Source of the DNA: a virus | DNA length: 35,475 nucleotides | Direction: 5' to 3' (one strand) | Virus record (IMG/VR): IMGVR_UViG_3300013115_000515 | Location: 1 to 35,475 of that record | In this document: piece after piece, positions 6,111 through 13,268 of the stretch | How the letters are laid out: each line of letters starts with the position of its first letter | How positions within the stretch are numbered: position 1 is the stretch's first letter | Program-made: the position numbers and the translations under genes | The notes under the pieces: model-generated | The model's database searches: none | The model's input: the letters and a program-made list of their open reading frames with translations, nothing else | Told to the model about the DNA's origin: nothing

Positions 6111-6429
6111 CGCGTCGCCGGGCGACCTGATCCTGTTCGCAGATCGAACCGACTACGGCGTGGGGCGCGTCGAGATCGTCCGCGATCGTCACTACACCTC
6201 ATTCCCCTGGCTGCACGAGCATGGCCGGTGGGACCGCCGCTGGTCGCGGGTGTCCCGCAGCCGCGTGCTCGCGGTGTTGCCAGCCACGGCCGATCCCGCG
6301 TCGATCGCCGAGAAGCTCAATCAGTTCGCCAACCAGCGCGCCGGCGAGAAGGCCGCAGCGCAGTCTCGATTCCTACGCCGGGTACAGGGCCTGGCGAACA
6401 CGCTGCACAAGGTTCGGGAGGATGCATGA
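6103..6429 (+). CDS. Small early protein, beta-rich N-terminus
   Basis: A 108-residue protein starting at ATG 6103, supported by a GGAGGG ribosome-binding site at 6091 and an 8-base overlap with the gene before it. The N-terminal half looks like a small beta barrel (SASPGDLILFADRTDYGVGRVEI), with many Trp, Tyr and Arg residues in the middle. The C-terminal half is a basic helix (SIAEKLNQFANQRAGEKAAA). The composition suggests nucleic-acid binding, but no family is recognised. Confidence 0.65.
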   Translation: MRSASPGDLILFADRTDYGVGRVEIVRDRHYTSFPWLHEHGRWDRRWSRVSRSRVLAVLPATADPASIAEKLNQFANQRAGEKAAAQSRFLRRVQGLANTLHKVREDA

Positions 6430-6656
6430 TGGCCCGATTTGCCAGCGAAGCGGAGCGTCTGCGGCATCATCGGAGGTGCTTCGAGTACGCGCTCGCCCAC
6501 GACATGACGCCGAAGGCTGCCGAGAGGGAGATTCGGCGGATCGATGCGCGCGAGGCCAATCGGGCGGCGATGGCTCGGCTCGCGGCCAAGCAGGAGGCAT
6601 TGTCGATGCCGGCGCCGTTCCAGCAGTGGGACGCCCAGTGGATGGCGCGCGACTGA
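6426..6656 (+). CDS. Small helical early protein
   Basis: A 76-residue protein starting in an ATGATG pair (6426 or 6429) that overlaps the previous stop. It is almost entirely helical and charged (SEAERLRHHRRCFEYALAHDM, then KAAEREIRRIDAREANRAAM). No membrane segment or known motif is visible. It ends in an ATGA-type overlap with the next gene, so its translation is coupled on both sides. Function unknown. Confidence 0.65.
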   Translation: MMARFASEAERLRHHRRCFEYALAHDMTPKAAEREIRRIDAREANRAAMARLAAKQEALSMPAPFQQWDAQWMARD

Positions 6657-6814
6657 TGGCCGGAAACGTCAAGCCCGCGCCGCTGCAGCTCACGGAGAGC
6701 GTCGTCGCCAAGCTGGTTGGCGATCGTCCGGCGTACGGCAACGGCGTCGTACGCGTGCCGTTCGAAGGTGTGTTGGTGGACCGTCCGCGCGGCGGAAGCG
6801 CGTCCGATGAGTGA
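6656..6814 (+). CDS. Very small early protein (52 residues)
   Basis: Starts at an ATG sharing one base with the previous stop, and its end overlaps the next gene by 8 bases. The 52-residue product is neutral to basic, with one possible beta hairpin (GNGVVRVPFEGVLVDRP). No family is recognised; the main support is its place in the coupled gene chain and third-position GC like its neighbours. Confidence 0.5.
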   Translation: MAGNVKPAPLQLTESVVAKLVGDRPAYGNGVVRVPFEGVLVDRPRGGSASDE

Positions 6815-7019
6815 GTTCGAACAGATGCGCGCCGGCCTTGTGAGCCGCGGCCTCGTTGCCTTCGATGGCGATTGCTTCCGGCTGACGGACGCCGGGCATC
6901 TGCATGTCGATGAGATGATGTCCGATCTGCGCGAGGCAGAGGCAGGGTGCGATCCGTGCCTGGCGCGGGTCTTCTGGCGTCACAATTTCCGGCAGCGGGA
7001 GAGGTCCTGTGCCGATTGA
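6807..7019 (+). CDS. Small early protein, winged-helix-like
   Basis: A 70-residue protein. The segment MRAGLVSRGLVAFDGDCFRL followed by TDAGHLHVDEMM has the look of the recognition helix and wing of a small winged-helix protein, with the typical LTDAG turn seen in MarR-like and related DNA-binding proteins. The C-terminus carries two further Cys residues. It overlaps both neighbours by 8 to 11 bases. Function unknown. Confidence 0.6.
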   Translation: MSEFEQMRAGLVSRGLVAFDGDCFRLTDAGHLHVDEMMSDLREAEAGCDPCLARVFWRHNFRQRERSCAD

Positions 7020-7302
7020 TCCGCGCATCCAAGCCGCCCTCGACGCGCCCCTACGCGGTCGTCCGAATACGCCGAAGATGAAGGCGAAGCGCGGCTATGC
7101 GTTCCCGCCGGGCACGGGTCCGCACGGCGAAACCTGCCGCACCTGTCGCCATGCGAGGCCGCACGACTGCAGCTATCGCTACTGGAAGTGCGATCGTGTC
7201 GTTCGAAAGCTGGACGGCTACGTTGACTACGAGCCCGGAAGCCCCACGAACATCGTTCTGGGCTCACCTGCTTGCAGTGGCTGGGAGCGCCGCGATGCCT
7301 AA
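7009..7302 (+). CDS. Small Cys-rich, probably zinc-binding protein
   Basis: A 97-residue protein from GTG 7009. The sequence CRTCRHARPHDCSYRYWKC (residues about 45-63) contains four Cys and two His in spacing suited to a zinc site, with a further Cys near the C-terminus. The N-terminal part is basic and Pro-rich. Proteins of this general kind are found in early regions of transposable phages, but I cannot name the family. It overlaps the gene before and after it. Confidence 0.65.
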   Translation: MPIDPRIQAALDAPLRGRPNTPKMKAKRGYAFPPGTGPHGETCRTCRHARPHDCSYRYWKCDRVVRKLDGYVDYEPGSPTNIVLGSPACSGWERRDA

Positions 7303-7753
7303 GGCGAAGGCGCATCCCGATCAGCTCGGTTTCCTGTTCGAGACGCCGCGCGTCGCGACCGGCGAGGCTGCGCTTGCGGGGCTGGAGAAGCGCATCTCCA
7401 GCATGGTCGGGACGATCCTCAACAGCGACGGGCGCTCGCGCGAGGTCATCGCGGCCGAGATGAGCGTGCTCCTGGGCGAGGAAGTCAGCCGGGCGATGCT
7501 CGACGCTTACGCGAGCCCGGCGCGCGACCAGCACAAGGTGATTTTCAGCCGTCTGCTCGCGCTGGTCGCGGTGACGAAGCGGCACGACCTGCTCGACGCA
7601 ATTCTGCGCGAGATCGGCGGTTCGCTGCTGGTCGGCGACGAGATTCTGACGGCCCGCCTGGGCCACATCAAACAGCAGATGAGGGAGCTGCAGGAAGAGG
7701 AGCGAAAACTCCGCGCCTCGGCCCCGCTCATCAGGGGGTCGGACAAAGCATGA
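7295..7753 (+). CDS. Helical protein encoded directly upstream of transposase
   Basis: A 152-residue protein from ATG 7295. It is mainly helical: residues 28-110 carry several amphipathic helices (EVIAAEMSVLLGEEVSRAML, then VIFSRLLALVAVTKRHDLLD), and the C-terminus is a charged helix (MRELQEEERKLR) that could form a coiled coil. It overlaps the transposase start by 4 bases (ATGA), so it is probably made in fixed ratio with the transposase. A role as a DNA-binding or transpososome accessory protein is inference; no family is recognised. Confidence 0.68.
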   Translation: MPKAKAHPDQLGFLFETPRVATGEAALAGLEKRISSMVGTILNSDGRSREVIAAEMSVLLGEEVSRAMLDAYASPARDQHKVIFSRLLALVAVTKRHDLLDAILREIGGSLLVGDEILTARLGHIKQQMRELQEEERKLRASAPLIRGSDKA

Positions 7754-9732
7754 GCAATCGGGGGGCCGTACCAGTGCAGGGGGTCGAGCGGCAGGAGTGG
7801 TTCTCGGCCGCCGAACTCGCGGCACTGGGTTTGCCGGGGCTTCCCGGCGACAAGCGGTCGATCACACGCCGCGTCCGCGAAGAGCGGTGGAACACACGAA
7901 CCAACGCCGAGGGTGAGTTGCTCGTGCGGCCGCGCGCCGGGCGCGGCGGCGGGGTCGAGTTTCATTTCTCGCTGCTGCCCGGTGCGGCCCAGCTCGAGCT
8001 GGCCCAGCGCGGCATTCTCAACGCCTCGGATGCCGATTCCGAAGCCGGCGAGAAGGCCAAGGGCCCGACGTGGGAGTGGTTTGCTGCGCAAAGCGCGAAG
8101 GTCCGTCAGGACGCGGAGCGCCGCCTGGTCATCGTCGAGGAGATCGAGCTGCTGATCGGGGCTGGCCTGACGAAGAGCGCCGCGATCGCGGAGGTCTCGG
8201 GGCGGCACGCGGTCGGCCGGTCGACGCTGTGGTCGTGGCTGGGAGCCGTCGAGGGCATCGCACCCACGAACCGTCTGCCCGCGCTGGCGCCGCGTCGTAC
8301 GGGCGGCGGAAGGGCGGCGGAGATGGATGAGGAACTCTGGCTCATCTTCAAAAGCGACTATCTCCGCCCTTCCGAACCGACACTGACGAGCTGCTATGCC
8401 CGCACCGCCAAGATCGCGGCTGAACGTGGGTTGCCGATGCCGAGCGAGCGCACCTTCCGCCGGCGCTTCGAACGCGAGGTAGATCCGCACATCGTCGAGT
8501 ATCGGCGCAAGGGGCCAGAAGCGTTCCGCCGTGCCATCCCGTCCCAGCGGCGCACAGTCGACGATCTCCACGCCATGGAGCTCGTCAACGTCGACGGCCA
8601 CAAGTTCGACGTGTTCGTGACGCCGCCCGGCGGCGGCAAGCCGATCCGGCCCATGATGGTCGCGATTCAGGACATTCGTAGCAGCAAGGTGCTCGCCTGG
8701 CGCATCGGCGAGACCGAAAGCGCCGCGTTGGCCCGGCTCGCGTTCGCGGACCTGTTTCGCGATTGGGGCATCCCCCATCACGCACTGCTCGACAACGGGC
8801 GCGGCTTCGCAAGCAAGTGGCTGACCGGCGGCGCGGTGAGCCGCTTCCGGTTCAAGATCAAGCCGGAGGAGCCGACCGGTCTCCTCACGGCGTTCGGCAT
8901 CCAGATCCACTGGGCGCTGCCCTATCGCGGCCAGTCGAAGCCGATCGAGCGCGCTTTCCGCGACCTCTGCGACACAATCTCGCGCCATCCGGCAACGGAG
9001 GGCGCCTACACCGGCAACAGCCCGACGAACAAACCGCACAACTATGGCGATCGGGCGATGCCCTGGGAGGCGTTCGTCGCTCACGTCAATCGCGGCGTTG
9101 CCGATCACAACGCGAAGCTGGGCCGCCGCGGACGCGACTATCGCGGGCGCAGCTTCGACGAGGTGTTTGCCGAGAGCTACGCGAACGCGCCGGTCGGCAA
9201 GGCGAGCGATGAGCAACTGCGCATGGCGCTGCTCGCTGCCGAGCAGAAGCGGGTGAATCGCCAGACGGGCGAAATCGAGCTGTTTGGCAACCGCTACTGG
9301 TCGGTCGAGTGCGCGCGCCTCGCCGGCGACCTCGTGACGGTGCGGTTCGATCCGGACAACCTGCATTCGCAGATCCACCTCTATGCCCAGGACGGGCGGT
9401 ATCTGACATCGGCCGAGAACATCGAAGCGCTCGGCTTCCTCGACGTCGAGGGCGCGAAGGCCACCCAGAAGCGGGTTGCCGATGCTCGCAAGCGCATGCG
9501 CGATGGTCTCGAGGCCGAGCGGCTGCTTAGCGCGGAGGAGCTCGCTGCGCTGCAGCCAGGCGCTGTGGAGATCCCGACACCGCAGCCGGGAGCGCTGCGC
9601 CTGGTCCACACGAAGAACACGGCCGGCGCCGCACGCGAAGCGCGCGTGGCGGCACGCAAGGCCGCGATCGACGAACACGAGAGAGAATCCCGACTTTTCG
9701 GCGCCCTTCGCATCGCGACGGGCGGCGAATGA
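7750..9732 (+). CDS. A: MuA-type DDE transposase
   Basis: A 660-residue protein that catalyses phage integration and replicative transposition by nicking the phage ends and joining them to target DNA. Residues about 15-55 (WFSAAELAALGLPGLPG, then ITRRVREERW) match the Mu-type N-terminal helix-turn-helix. The catalytic core carries the DDE triad: Asp282 in NVDGHKF, Asp348 in LLDNGRG and Glu400 in KPIERAF. This is the same local context as in MuA (663 residues), and the length is close. The region after about 490 contains the beta-barrel Mu C-terminal domain and a final basic helical tail, where MuA contacts MuB and ClpX. It lies directly before the MuB-like gene. Confidence 0.97.
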   Translation: MSNRGAVPVQGVERQEWFSAAELAALGLPGLPGDKRSITRRVREERWNTRTNAEGELLVRPRAGRGGGVEFHFSLLPGAAQLELAQRGILNASDADSEAGEKAKGPTWEWFAAQSAKVRQDAERRLVIVEEIELLIGAGLTKSAAIAEVSGRHAVGRSTLWSWLGAVEGIAPTNRLPALAPRRTGGGRAAEMDEELWLIFKSDYLRPSEPTLTSCYARTAKIAAERGLPMPSERTFRRRFEREVDPHIVEYRRKGPEAFRRAIPSQRRTVDDLHAMELVNVDGHKFDVFVTPPGGGKPIRPMMVAIQDIRSSKVLAWRIGETESAALARLAFADLFRDWGIPHHALLDNGRGFASKWLTGGAVSRFRFKIKPEEPTGLLTAFGIQIHWALPYRGQSKPIERAFRDLCDTISRHPATEGAYTGNSPTNKPHNYGDRAMPWEAFVAHVNRGVADHNAKLGRRGRDYRGRSFDEVFAESYANAPVGKASDEQLRMALLAAEQKRVNRQTGEIELFGNRYWSVECARLAGDLVTVRFDPDNLHSQIHLYAQDGRYLTSAENIEALGFLDVEGAKATQKRVADARKRMRDGLEAERLLSAEELAALQPGAVEIPTPQPGALRLVHTKNTAGAAREARVAARKAAIDEHERESRLFGALRIATGGE

Positions 9733-9736
9733 AGCG

Positions 9737-9773
9737 GCGCGCGGGGGCCGCCTAGGAAACCGCCCCCACGCGC
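9737..9773 (+). terminator. Imperfect hairpin between transposase and ATPase genes
   Basis: GCGCGCGGGGGC (9737-9748) pairs with GCCCCCACGCGC (9762-9773) with one mismatch and a 13-base loop. There is no T-run, so it is unlikely to be a full terminator. It may trim or stabilise the message and so set the A:B ratio. The rest of the gap to the next gene holds the AGGAG ribosome-binding site at about 9798. Confidence 0.4.
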
Positions 9774-9811
9774 CTGTCCCACTGAGTGAGTGAAACAGGA
9801 GAACCGGTAGC

Positions 9812-10774
9812 ATGAACGACCCCAAAGCACAGCAGATCGAGATCGAAGAGCAGCGCAACTGGCTGATCGAGCATCGCAAGGCGACCGGCGCGAGCTGGGC
9901 CGAGCTGGCGAAGCGCATCAACATCCCGCAGGGGACACTGAGCCAGTTCGGCAGCGATCGCGGCTACCGCGGCGACGAGAAGTCGCTCGCGGAGAAGATC
10001 TACCGCTATCGCCAGATGCTGGCCGAGCAGGCGCAAATCGACGTCGAGGCGCCGGAGATCCCGAGCTATTTCCAGACCGAGACGAGCGCTCAACTCGAGC
10101 AGCTGCTGAAATGGGCCCAGCGCGGGCGCATCGTTGTCGCTGCCATGAACGCCGGGCTCGGCAAGACGACGACCGCGCGGCACTACGCCGAGTGCTTTTC
10201 CAACGTCTACCTCGCGACGATGAGCCCGAGCACGGCGGGCGTGAACAACATGCAGCAGGAAGTGCTCGAGGCGCTCGGCGAACGCGATGCCGTGGGGACG
10301 CCGCAGAAGCTCTCGCGCCGGATCCGCGAGCGTGTGCGCGACCAGAAGAATCCGCTGATCATCATCGACGAGGCGCAGCACCTTTCGGAGAAGGCGATCG
10401 AGGAGATCCGGAGCTGGCACGACGCGACGGGCGTTGGCATCGCGCTGTTCGGCAATGTCGGCGTGATGCAGCGCCTCACCGGCGGCACGCGGAGCGCGGC
10501 CTTCGCGCAGCTCTTTAGCCGCGTCAGCATGCCGTTGCTGCGGACCACGGCGCTGCGCGGCGATGCCGACGCGCTCGCACTGGCCTGGAATATCCACGGC
10601 AAGGCCGAGGTCGATTTCCTCCGCAAGATCGTGACGCTGCCGGGCGGACTTCGCGGTGCGACGATGGCGCTCGAACTGGCCTCGATGCTCGCCGCGGCGG
10701 ATGGCGAGACGCTTCAAGACCATCACCTGCAGGACGCGTGGGCGCAGCTCTCCACGCGCCGGGTGACGGCATGA
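9812..10774 (+). CDS. B: MuB-type AAA+ ATPase, target DNA selector
   Basis: A 320-residue protein. It carries an N-terminal helix-turn-helix region (residues about 12-60, with ASWAELAKRINIPQGTLSQF), a Walker A loop (AGLGKTTTA, about 114-121) and a Walker B strand (LIIIDEAQHL, 182-191). This is the layout of MuB (312 residues), which coats target DNA in an ATP-dependent way, delivers it to the transposase, and protects the phage's own DNA from insertion. Its C-terminus overlaps the small membrane protein gene by 4 bases (ATGA). Confidence 0.95.
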   Translation: MNDPKAQQIEIEEQRNWLIEHRKATGASWAELAKRINIPQGTLSQFGSDRGYRGDEKSLAEKIYRYRQMLAEQAQIDVEAPEIPSYFQTETSAQLEQLLKWAQRGRIVVAAMNAGLGKTTTARHYAECFSNVYLATMSPSTAGVNNMQQEVLEALGERDAVGTPQKLSRRIRERVRDQKNPLIIIDEAQHLSEKAIEEIRSWHDATGVGIALFGNVGVMQRLTGGTRSAAFAQLFSRVSMPLLRTTALRGDADALALAWNIHGKAEVDFLRKIVTLPGGLRGATMALELASMLAAADGETLQDHHLQDAWAQLSTRRVTA

Positions 10775-10941
10775 ACATCCTCCTCCGGCTGCTCGGTCTG
10801 CCATCGATCGAGAAGGCGAAGCGCGAATACGAGCTGCTCTGCGGCGAGGGCTCCGCGCTTCGCGACGGCCTGACGGTCATGGCGGGCACGGCCCTGTTCT
10901 GGGGCGCCGTTCTCTCAATCGCATTCATGGTGGAGGGCTGA
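10771..10941 (+). CDS. Small single-pass membrane protein
   Basis: A 56-residue protein starting in an ATGA overlap with the MuB-type gene. The N-terminus is amphipathic and basic (NILLRLLGLPSIEKAKREYE), and a single hydrophobic segment (about residues 35-54, MAGTALFWGAVLSIAFMV) ends the protein. It could act on the host membrane early in infection, in the position where Mu carries small host-toxic genes such as kil, but that comparison rests on position alone. Confidence 0.6.
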   Translation: MNILLRLLGLPSIEKAKREYELLCGEGSALRDGLTVMAGTALFWGAVLSIAFMVEG

Positions 10942-10943
10942 TC

Positions 10944-11657
10944 ATGGGCACACCTGCGAACAATTATGCGCACCCGGCGCGGTTCGATCGGGCCACCCAG
11001 CACCGGCGGGCGATGCTCGCCAAGATCAACATCGGCCGTCAGCAAATCGGGATGGTCGAGGACGACTATCGCCAGGTGCTGTTCGAAGAGACCGGCAAGA
11101 TGAGCTTGAAGGAGTGCTCCGACGCGCAGCTCGACGCGATGGTGGGACGCCTGAAACAGCTCGGCTTCAAGCCGATCCCGAAGGCCGGCGGCCGAGGCGT
11201 CGCGCAGCATCCGATGGCGCGCAAGGCGCGGGCGCTGTGGATCTCGCTCCACCATCTCGGCGCCGTGAAAAACCCTTCGGAGGAGGCTCTTGAAGCTTTC
11301 GCCAAACGGCAGATCGGATGCGAGAAGCTGATCTGGGCGCGGCAGTCCGATGCGTACCGGCTGATCGAGGCGCTCAAGGCGATGGCGAAACGTCATGGGT
11401 GGCTGCAGACGGACCCGACCAACGGACGCAAGCTCACCCCGCTGCAGCTCCAGATGCATCTGTGCGAGGTTATCCTGGCCAAGCTGCGGGAGGCGGGCGT
11501 CGCTGATCCGAACTGGACGCTCAACCAGGCGGCGTTCCGTCTCTGCGGCGTCGAGCTCGGCGCGGACGGCCCGATGTCGATCGAGAGCTATGCGCAACTT
11601 GCGGCCGCACTGGGCAAGTCGCTGCGGGACCACGCGCCGCAGGAGGTGGCATCGTGA
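10944..11657 (+). CDS. gemA: GemA (Mu gp16-like, DUF1018) protein
   Basis: A 237-residue protein. The opening motif RAMLAKINIGRQQIGMVEDDYRQ (quoted in part) and the following YRQVLFEETGKMSLKECSDA and LDAMVGRLKQLGFKP segments are the hallmark of the DUF1018/GemA family found at the end of the early region in Mu-like phages. In Mu, GemA changes host gene expression and DNA supercoiling and helps host functions support phage growth; the mechanism is not well defined. The second half (SLHHLGAVKNPSEEALEAF, then AYRLIEALKAMAKRHG) is also typical. Starts 2 bases after the previous stop and overlaps the next gene by 4 bases. Confidence 0.9.
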   Translation: MGTPANNYAHPARFDRATQHRRAMLAKINIGRQQIGMVEDDYRQVLFEETGKMSLKECSDAQLDAMVGRLKQLGFKPIPKAGGRGVAQHPMARKARALWISLHHLGAVKNPSEEALEAFAKRQIGCEKLIWARQSDAYRLIEALKAMAKRHGWLQTDPTNGRKLTPLQLQMHLCEVILAKLREAGVADPNWTLNQAAFRLCGVELGADGPMSIESYAQLAAALGKSLRDHAPQEVAS

Positions 11658-11890
11658 GCGCGCCGCGTTCCACGGCTCGCGTGGCGCCGGTCGCGGTGCT
11701 GCTCGACCAGCTCGTGACGTTCGATCCGCAAGCGCTGGCCGAGCGCGGTTCCTACGCGGTCTATCATCACGGAGAGAGGAACCGCTGTCCGCGGTGTGAT
11801 CGCAGCCATTGGCAGGTCGGCCGCACGATGGCGGAGTGCGCGTTCTGTGAAACCGCTCTGCCGATCGCCGACGACGGGAGGGAGCATTGA
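11654..11890 (+). CDS. Small zinc-ribbon-like protein
   Basis: A 78-residue protein from GTG 11654, overlapping the GemA stop (GTGA). Two Cys-x2-Cys pairs, RCPRCD and ECAFCE, about 19 residues apart form a likely zinc ribbon; the first half is Ala/Val-rich and uncharacterised. It probably binds nucleic acid or a protein partner. It sits between GemA and the late activator, where Mu-like phages often carry small genes of unknown function. Confidence 0.65.
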   Translation: MSAPRSTARVAPVAVLLDQLVTFDPQALAERGSYAVYHHGERNRCPRCDRSHWQVGRTMAECAFCETALPIADDGREH

Positions 11891-12159
11891 GCGCGGGTCC
11901 CCACGTTTCAGATCGCGCGCTTGTGCGGTTTCTCGATCGCGGGGGCGGCTTTGATGTCGAGACGCTGCGGGCCCGGATCGCCGCCTCGCTCGCCCGGGCG
12001 CATGACGCCGCCCGAATCGTCAGCGTCAGCGATTACTTGGTGACCGTCGACGGCATGACGTTCGTCGTTCGCGGCGAGACTGTGACAACCGTCCTGGAGG
12101 ATGCGCAGCCGGGACAGAAGGCGCGTGCTTTGGCGCGAGGCGGACATGAGCCAGCCTGA
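11887..12159 (+). CDS. Unknown small protein, TTG start
   Basis: A 90-residue protein from TTG 11887, which overlaps the previous stop (TTGA) and follows a GGGAGGGAG ribosome-binding site. Residues 1-40 look helical (DRALVRFLDRGGGFDVETLRA cut short here), and residues 50-75 form a likely beta hairpin (DYLVTVDGMTFVVRGETVTTV). No motif identifies a family. It overlaps the Mor/C-like gene by 14 bases. Confidence 0.6.
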   Translation: MSAGPHVSDRALVRFLDRGGGFDVETLRARIAASLARAHDAARIVSVSDYLVTVDGMTFVVRGETVTTVLEDAQPGQKARALARGGHEPA

Positions 12160-12553
12160 GCGAACCCCACCCGATCTCCCCGGCGTGCTCGCCCAAATCG
12201 CCAACGTTGCCGGCGAAGAGGCTGCTGTGGCGATCGCGGAGGCCGTGGGCGGCACACAGGTCTATATCCCGCCAGTACCCGACGCCGACCATTGGATGAG
12301 CCGCCTCGTCGGGCACAAGGCGGCGCTGGCGATCGCCGATCGGCTCACCTTGGGCGTCGGCGGCATTCGCCTGGACATGCCGTCCGGGCCGAGCGGCTAT
12401 GCGGCCAAGACGCGGCAGAAGGTGGACCGCATGATTGCGGCCGGCCGGAGCGAGCGTGACATTGCGCTGGCCACCGGATACACGGGGCGCGGCGTGCGCA
12501 AGAGGCGGCGACTGTCCCGCGAGCGCGATGCACGGCAACCCCGCCTGATCTGA
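12146..12553 (+). CDS. Mor/C-family transcription activator
   Basis: A 135-residue protein from ATG 12146. Residues 10-45 show the Mor/C dimerisation region with its signature GGTQVYIPP (35-43), a glycine-turn followed by a beta strand. Residues 100-120 (GRSERDIALATGYTGRGVRKR) form the helix-turn-helix. In Mu, Mor activates the middle promoter and C activates the late promoters; both belong to this family and bind dyad sites just upstream of weak -10 boxes. Here only one such gene is found, and it lies immediately before the first late gene and the first late-promoter palindrome. It is the best candidate for the activator of all three palindrome-bearing promoters (inference). Confidence 0.85.
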   Translation: MSQPERTPPDLPGVLAQIANVAGEEAAVAIAEAVGGTQVYIPPVPDADHWMSRLVGHKAALAIADRLTLGVGGIRLDMPSGPSGYAAKTRQKVDRMIAAGRSERDIALATGYTGRGVRKRRRLSRERDARQPRLI

Positions 12554-12562
12554 TGACATCTC

Positions 12563-12612
12563 CGCCCCGGAACGCGTTCCGGGGCGAGTGGGCGGCCTTC
12601 GCGCCCCATTAC
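12563..12612 (+). promoter_or_regulatory. Late promoter candidate 1 (lysis/packaging operon)
   Basis: A perfect 24-bp palindrome (12563-12586) with the core CCCCGGAACGCGTTCCGGGG lies 10 bases after the activator gene. A -10-like CATTAC (12607-12612) starts about 32.5 bases after the centre. No good -35 box is present, as expected if an activator dimer on the palindrome replaces it. It precedes the endolysin gene. The same palindrome occurs at 20477 and 26550. Confidence 0.65.
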
Positions 12613-12620
12613 ACGGTCCC

Positions 12621-13268
12621 ATGGACCGGGAACAATCAGACAACGAACCTGAGATCGTAGTGCGCGGATCGCGCCGCTTCGTGCGCGCCTATGCCAAGCT
12701 GCTCGGGATCGAGGGATCGTTCGTCGACGATCCGGTCGATCGGGGCGGCGCGACCAAGTACGGCATCTCGCTCCGCTTCCTCGCCGCCGAGGGCGCATTC
12801 GACGAGAACGGCGACGGCTACGCCGACTACGACCTGGACATGGACGGCGACATCGATGGGCGCGATGTTCGCCTGATCACGATCGACCAGGCCGGCTACC
12901 TCTACCACCGGTTCTTCTGGACCGCGCTCGACTGCGAGAGCTTCCCCGAGCCGATCGGCGAAATGCTGTTCGACCAGGCCGTCAACGGCGGTGCCAAGGC
13001 GGCGCGCAAGCTGCTGCAGCGCGCGATCAACGCATGTCTGGCGCGCACCGGCTATTCCATGATCGAGGTCGACGCGAGGATCGGCCCCGAAACCCGGCGT
13101 GCTCTGGATAGAGTTCTGACGATCGATCGTCTCGGGGGTATGGAGGCTTTCGTCGAAGCCTTCCGCGAGGAGGTGCGCGACCGCTATCGTGCGATCGTCC
13201 GCAGGTATCCCGACCAGAAGCGCTTCCTGCGCGGTTGGCTCAACCGCGCAGACGAGCTCGGCCGATGA
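12621..13268 (+). CDS. Endolysin, glycosyl hydrolase 108 family
   Basis: A 215-residue lysozyme-like enzyme that should cut the glycan strands of peptidoglycan at the end of infection. The motif IEGSFVDDPVDRGGATKYGIS matches the GH108 family, in which the Glu of the EGG-type motif (Glu31 here) is catalytic. Residues about 90-215 form the helical C-terminal half. There is an acidic insertion at 61-82 with two EF-hand-like loops. There is no signal peptide or N-terminal anchor, so it needs a holin. The start is uncertain: no ribosome-binding site precedes ATG 12621, and if promoter 1 is right the transcript would begin within a few bases of it. GTG 12660 is an alternative that still keeps the whole domain. 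Confidence 0.88.
   Translation: MDREQSDNEPEIVVRGSRRFVRAYAKLLGIEGSFVDDPVDRGGATKYGISLRFLAAEGAFDENGDGYADYDLDMDGDIDGRDVRLITIDQAGYLYHRFFWTALDCESFPEPIGEMLFDQAVNGGAKAARKLLQRAINACLARTGYSMIEVDARIGPETRRALDRVLTIDRLGGMEAFVEAFREEVRDRYRAIVRRYPDQKRFLRGWLNRADELGR

Noticed and set aside
7507-9924. Very long minus-strand open frame (805 codons) opposite the transposase
   Set aside because: It is antisense to a gene with a clear DDE triad. Such frames are common opposite GC-rich genes, and its translation is Arg/Ala/Leu-biased with no motif.
12563-12586. Palindrome read as a transcription terminator
   Set aside because: No loop-forming spacer, no T-run, and all three copies lie upstream of genes with a -10-like element at constant distance; two already have separate hairpins before them.
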